A stretch of 25,352 bases of DNA from positions 1 through 25,352 of the forward strand of contig DJPR01000029.1 in the NCBI GenBank assembly GCA_002438605.1, given 5' to 3'. This document shows, in pieces, positions 23,605 to 25,352 of the stretch. Position numbers and translations under genes: made by a program. Origin of the DNA: Ruminococcus sp. UBA6407 (GTDB lineage Bacteria > Bacillota > Clostridia > Oscillospirales > Ruminococcaceae). The notes beneath the pieces are model-generated. The model saw nothing but the letters and a program-made list of their open reading frames with translations, made no database searches and was not told where the DNA came from. The stretch's first letter is position 1; each line of letters opens with the position of its first letter.

Positions 23605-24453
23605 TTATTCCTCCGCAAGCCTCTTTACGATAGCCGCAAGATCGTCTTTATCATAAAATTCAAGAGTCAAAGCACCCTTGTTTTTGCCATAATCCACCTT
23701 AACTTTTCTGCCGAGAGCCTCTTTAAGCGATAATTCGACCTCAACAAAATAATTGTCAATTCGGCGATTGCTTTTTTCACTCTGTTCGTCCTCATTTTCA
23801 ATTGACTTTTGAGCTGCACGTTCAACCTGACGGACAGTAAGTCCGCCATTTGCAGCCTTTACAGCAGTTGCAATCATTAAATCCTCATTTTCAAATGAAA
23901 GCAAAGCCTTTGCGTGACCCAAGGAAAGCTCTCCGTCCTCAACCATGTTTAAAATTCTGTCGGGAAGTGCAAGAATACGCATTGAATTTGAAACTGATGA
24001 GCGTGAACGTCCAATTGTTTTAGCAACAGCGTCCTGAGTCATGCCGTATTTTTCGATAAGCTCCTTAAATCCCATAGCTTCTTCAACGGGATTGAGGTTT
24101 TCCCTCTGCAAATTTTCGATAAGTGCAAGCTGAGCAGCCTCAGTATCGGTCATTTCCTTGATATTTACGGGAACTTCGTCAAGACCAAGCATTCTTGCAG
24201 CTCTCCACCTGCGTTCACCTGCAACAATTCGATAGCTGCCGTCCTCCATTGGACGCACTAAAATCGGCTGGAGCATTCCATGGTCACGAATTGACTCAGC
24301 CAAAGCAGTAATAGCTTCATCGCTGAAATTTTTTCTGGGCTGTTCTCTGTTCGGCTCAATTTCAGTTATACGGAGAGTTTTTTTCACCTGAACCTCAGTC
24401 GTGTTGTCGCTGAAAAGTGAGTCCAAACCGGAGCCAAGACCGCCAATAGCCAT
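23605..24453 (-). CDS. parB: Chromosome partitioning protein ParB (Spo0J)
   Basis: CTP-dependent DNA clamp that loads at parS and recruits SMC, and stimulates ParA. The 282-residue protein has the CTP-binding AGERRWRAAR, the helix-turn-helix IGRSRSSVSNSMRILALP and the parS-type specificity residues (Arg in SRS, Ala in LAL, Gly in LGHAKAL), unlike the Noc paralogue upstream. The C-terminal dimer domain follows an acidic Ser/Glu linker. The N-terminal peptide MAIGGLGSGLDSLFSDN matches the ParA-activating motif in shape but has no Lys or Arg before residue 24, which is odd. The ATG at 24453 has AAAGGA upstream and lies 14 bases after parA. Confidence 0.95.
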   Translation of the reverse strand: MAIGGLGSGLDSLFSDNTTEVQVKKTLRITEIEPNREQPRKNFSDEAITALAESIRDHGMLQPILVRPMEDGSYRIVAGERRWRAARMLGLDEVPVNIKEMTDTEAAQLALIENLQRENLNPVEEAMGFKELIEKYGMTQDAVAKTIGRSRSSVSNSMRILALPDRILNMVEDGELSLGHAKALLSFENEDLMIATAVKAANGGLTVRQVERAAQKSIENEDEQSEKSNRRIDNYFVEVELSLKEALGRKVKVDYGKNKGALTLEFYDKDDLAAIVKRLAEE

Positions 24454-24467
24454 TTACAACATCCTTT

Positions 24468-25274
24468 CTATCGTTTTCTTGAGAAAAGTCCCTTCTTTTT
24501 CTTGACAGGTTCGGGCTTTTCGTGGAGCAGTTCATGTCCCAAAAGCTCGTAATATTCAGCACCCTTCGAGCTTTTATCATAATACATGACAGGCTTTCCA
24601 TGGCTCGGAGCTTCTGAAATACGCACATTTCTTGGAATTTTTGTTTCAAAAATCTTATTTGGAAAGTACTTTTCAACCTCTTTTACGACTTCATTTGCAA
24701 CATTAAGTCTGCCGTCGAACATTGTAAACAGTATTCCCTCTATGTCAATTGACGGATTGTAATTTGTTTTTACTATTTTTATGGTGTTTACGAGCTGAGA
24801 AAGTCCCTCAAGAGCAAAAAATTCAGCCAACATCGGAACAATTATTTTATCGCAGGCAACGAGTCCGTTGAGTGTAATAAGTCCGAGTGCAGGCGGACAG
24901 TCAATCAAAATATAATCATAGTCTAATCTGCATGTGAGAAGCTGCATTTTTAGGCGATTTACACGATTTTCAATATTAATCAATTCGATTTCACCGCCTG
25001 CAAGAGCTTCTGTTGCAGGCAAAATAGACACATTTTTATAGTCAGTATGAATAATAGCGTCCTGAATACGAGTTTTTCCAAGCAAAACGTCATAAGATGA
25101 CAAGGATACATTTTTTTTCTTTATACCAAAACCGGTTGTAGTGTTTCCCTGCGGGTCAATATCAACGCAGAGTATATTAAAATCACGAGAACCGAGATAT
25201 GCACCAAGATTTACAACAGTAGTTGACTTGCCAACGCCGCCTTTTTGGTTGGCAACTGCCCATATTTTACCCAT
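24468..25274 (-). CDS. parA: Chromosome partitioning ATPase ParA (Soj)
   Basis: Walker-type ATPase that binds DNA non-specifically as an ATP dimer and, with ParB, moves origins; in Bacillus Soj also modulates DnaA. The 268-residue protein has the deviant Walker A KGGVGKST (11-18), DIDPQGNTTTGFG, the Walker B region ILIDCPPALGLI and a basic C-terminus ending KKKKGLFSRKR. The start is ATG 25274, seven bases after AAAGGAG; the in-frame TTG at 25280 is too close to that site. It is the first gene of parA-parB-serS. The upstream 78 bases to the window edge should hold its promoter, but I cannot assign it. Confidence 0.95.
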   Translation of the reverse strand: MGKIWAVANQKGGVGKSTTVVNLGAYLGSRDFNILCVDIDPQGNTTTGFGIKKKNVSLSSYDVLLGKTRIQDAIIHTDYKNVSILPATEALAGGEIELINIENRVNRLKMQLLTCRLDYDYILIDCPPALGLITLNGLVACDKIIVPMLAEFFALEGLSQLVNTIKIVKTNYNPSIDIEGILFTMFDGRLNVANEVVKEVEKYFPNKIFETKIPRNVRISEAPSHGKPVMYYDKSSKGAEYYELLGHELLHEKPEPVKKKKGLFSRKR

Positions 25275-25352
25275 TATCAAACTCCTTTCGATAAAATTTC
25301 TTTACAGATAGTTTAGGCAATACCGCACGAAGCACGTCATAAACTTGCAAAT

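Noticed and set aside
22302..23618. T-box leader for serS or proS
   Set aside because: Both genes are internal to operons with gaps of 0-13 bases, leaving no room for a T-box.
25275..25352. Promoter for parA in the last bases of the window
   Set aside because: A TTGCCT is present, but no matching -10 box is placed convincingly and the region is cut by the window edge.

Overview
This window is the chromosomal replication-origin region of a low-GC Gram-positive bacterium. It most likely comes from a Ruminococcus-like member of class Clostridia (Oscillospiraceae/Ruminococcaceae). I infer this from the conserved origin gene order (gyrA, gyrB, remB, recF, S4-domain gene, dnaN, dnaA, then rpmH, rnpA, yidD, yidC, jag, mnmE, mnmG, rsmG, noc), the Firmicutes-specific genes remB and noc, a eukaryote-like prolyl-tRNA synthetase, and a YidC without a lipoprotein signal. 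No database search was possible, so the genus is a guess.

Layout. Bases 1-11215 are minus-strand genes read away from the origin: a VOC-family protein, proS, a small membrane protein, gyrA, a YcxB-like membrane protein, gyrB, an unknown single-pass membrane protein, remB, recF, an S4-domain protein and dnaN. Bases 11216-12006, between dnaN and dnaA, hold the likely unwinding part of oriC: an AT-rich tract with GATAA repeats, five TAG trinucleotides that match the DnaA-trio element, and a cluster of DnaA-box-like 9-mers whose core is mostly GTTGA rather than the classical GTGGA. dnaA is at 12007-13365. Bases 13366-14033 carry more box-like sites plus divergent promoters for dnaA and rpmH. Bases 14034-22206 are plus-strand genes for L34, RNase P protein, membrane insertion, RNA binding, tRNA U34 modification, 16S rRNA methylation and nucleoid occlusion. 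Bases 22302-25274 are a minus-strand parA-parB-serS operon that converges on noc. Two perfect palindromic parS sites (18629 and 22214) lie in this right arm.

How it works together. DnaA opens the origin, DnaN and RecF serve the new forks, and gyrase relieves supercoils. ParB loads at the two parS sites and works with ParA to segregate origins, while the neighbouring ParB paralogue carries the Noc residue signature and should act in division-site control. The right-arm genes supply ribosome and tRNA maturation functions.

Most unusual content. (1) An interspersed repeat built from three consecutive small hairpins occurs at five or more intergenic places; its stems vary in sequence but keep base pairing. 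One copy may supply the -35 box of a dnaN promoter and a decayed copy lies beside the origin. (2) A possible H-type pseudoknot sits just upstream of the ribosome binding site of jag, which encodes an RNA-binding protein. (3) The origin uses apparently divergent DnaA boxes. (4) ParB has no basic residue in its ParA-activating N-terminal peptide. (5) GyrA has a natural Ala at the quinolone-determining position 83.
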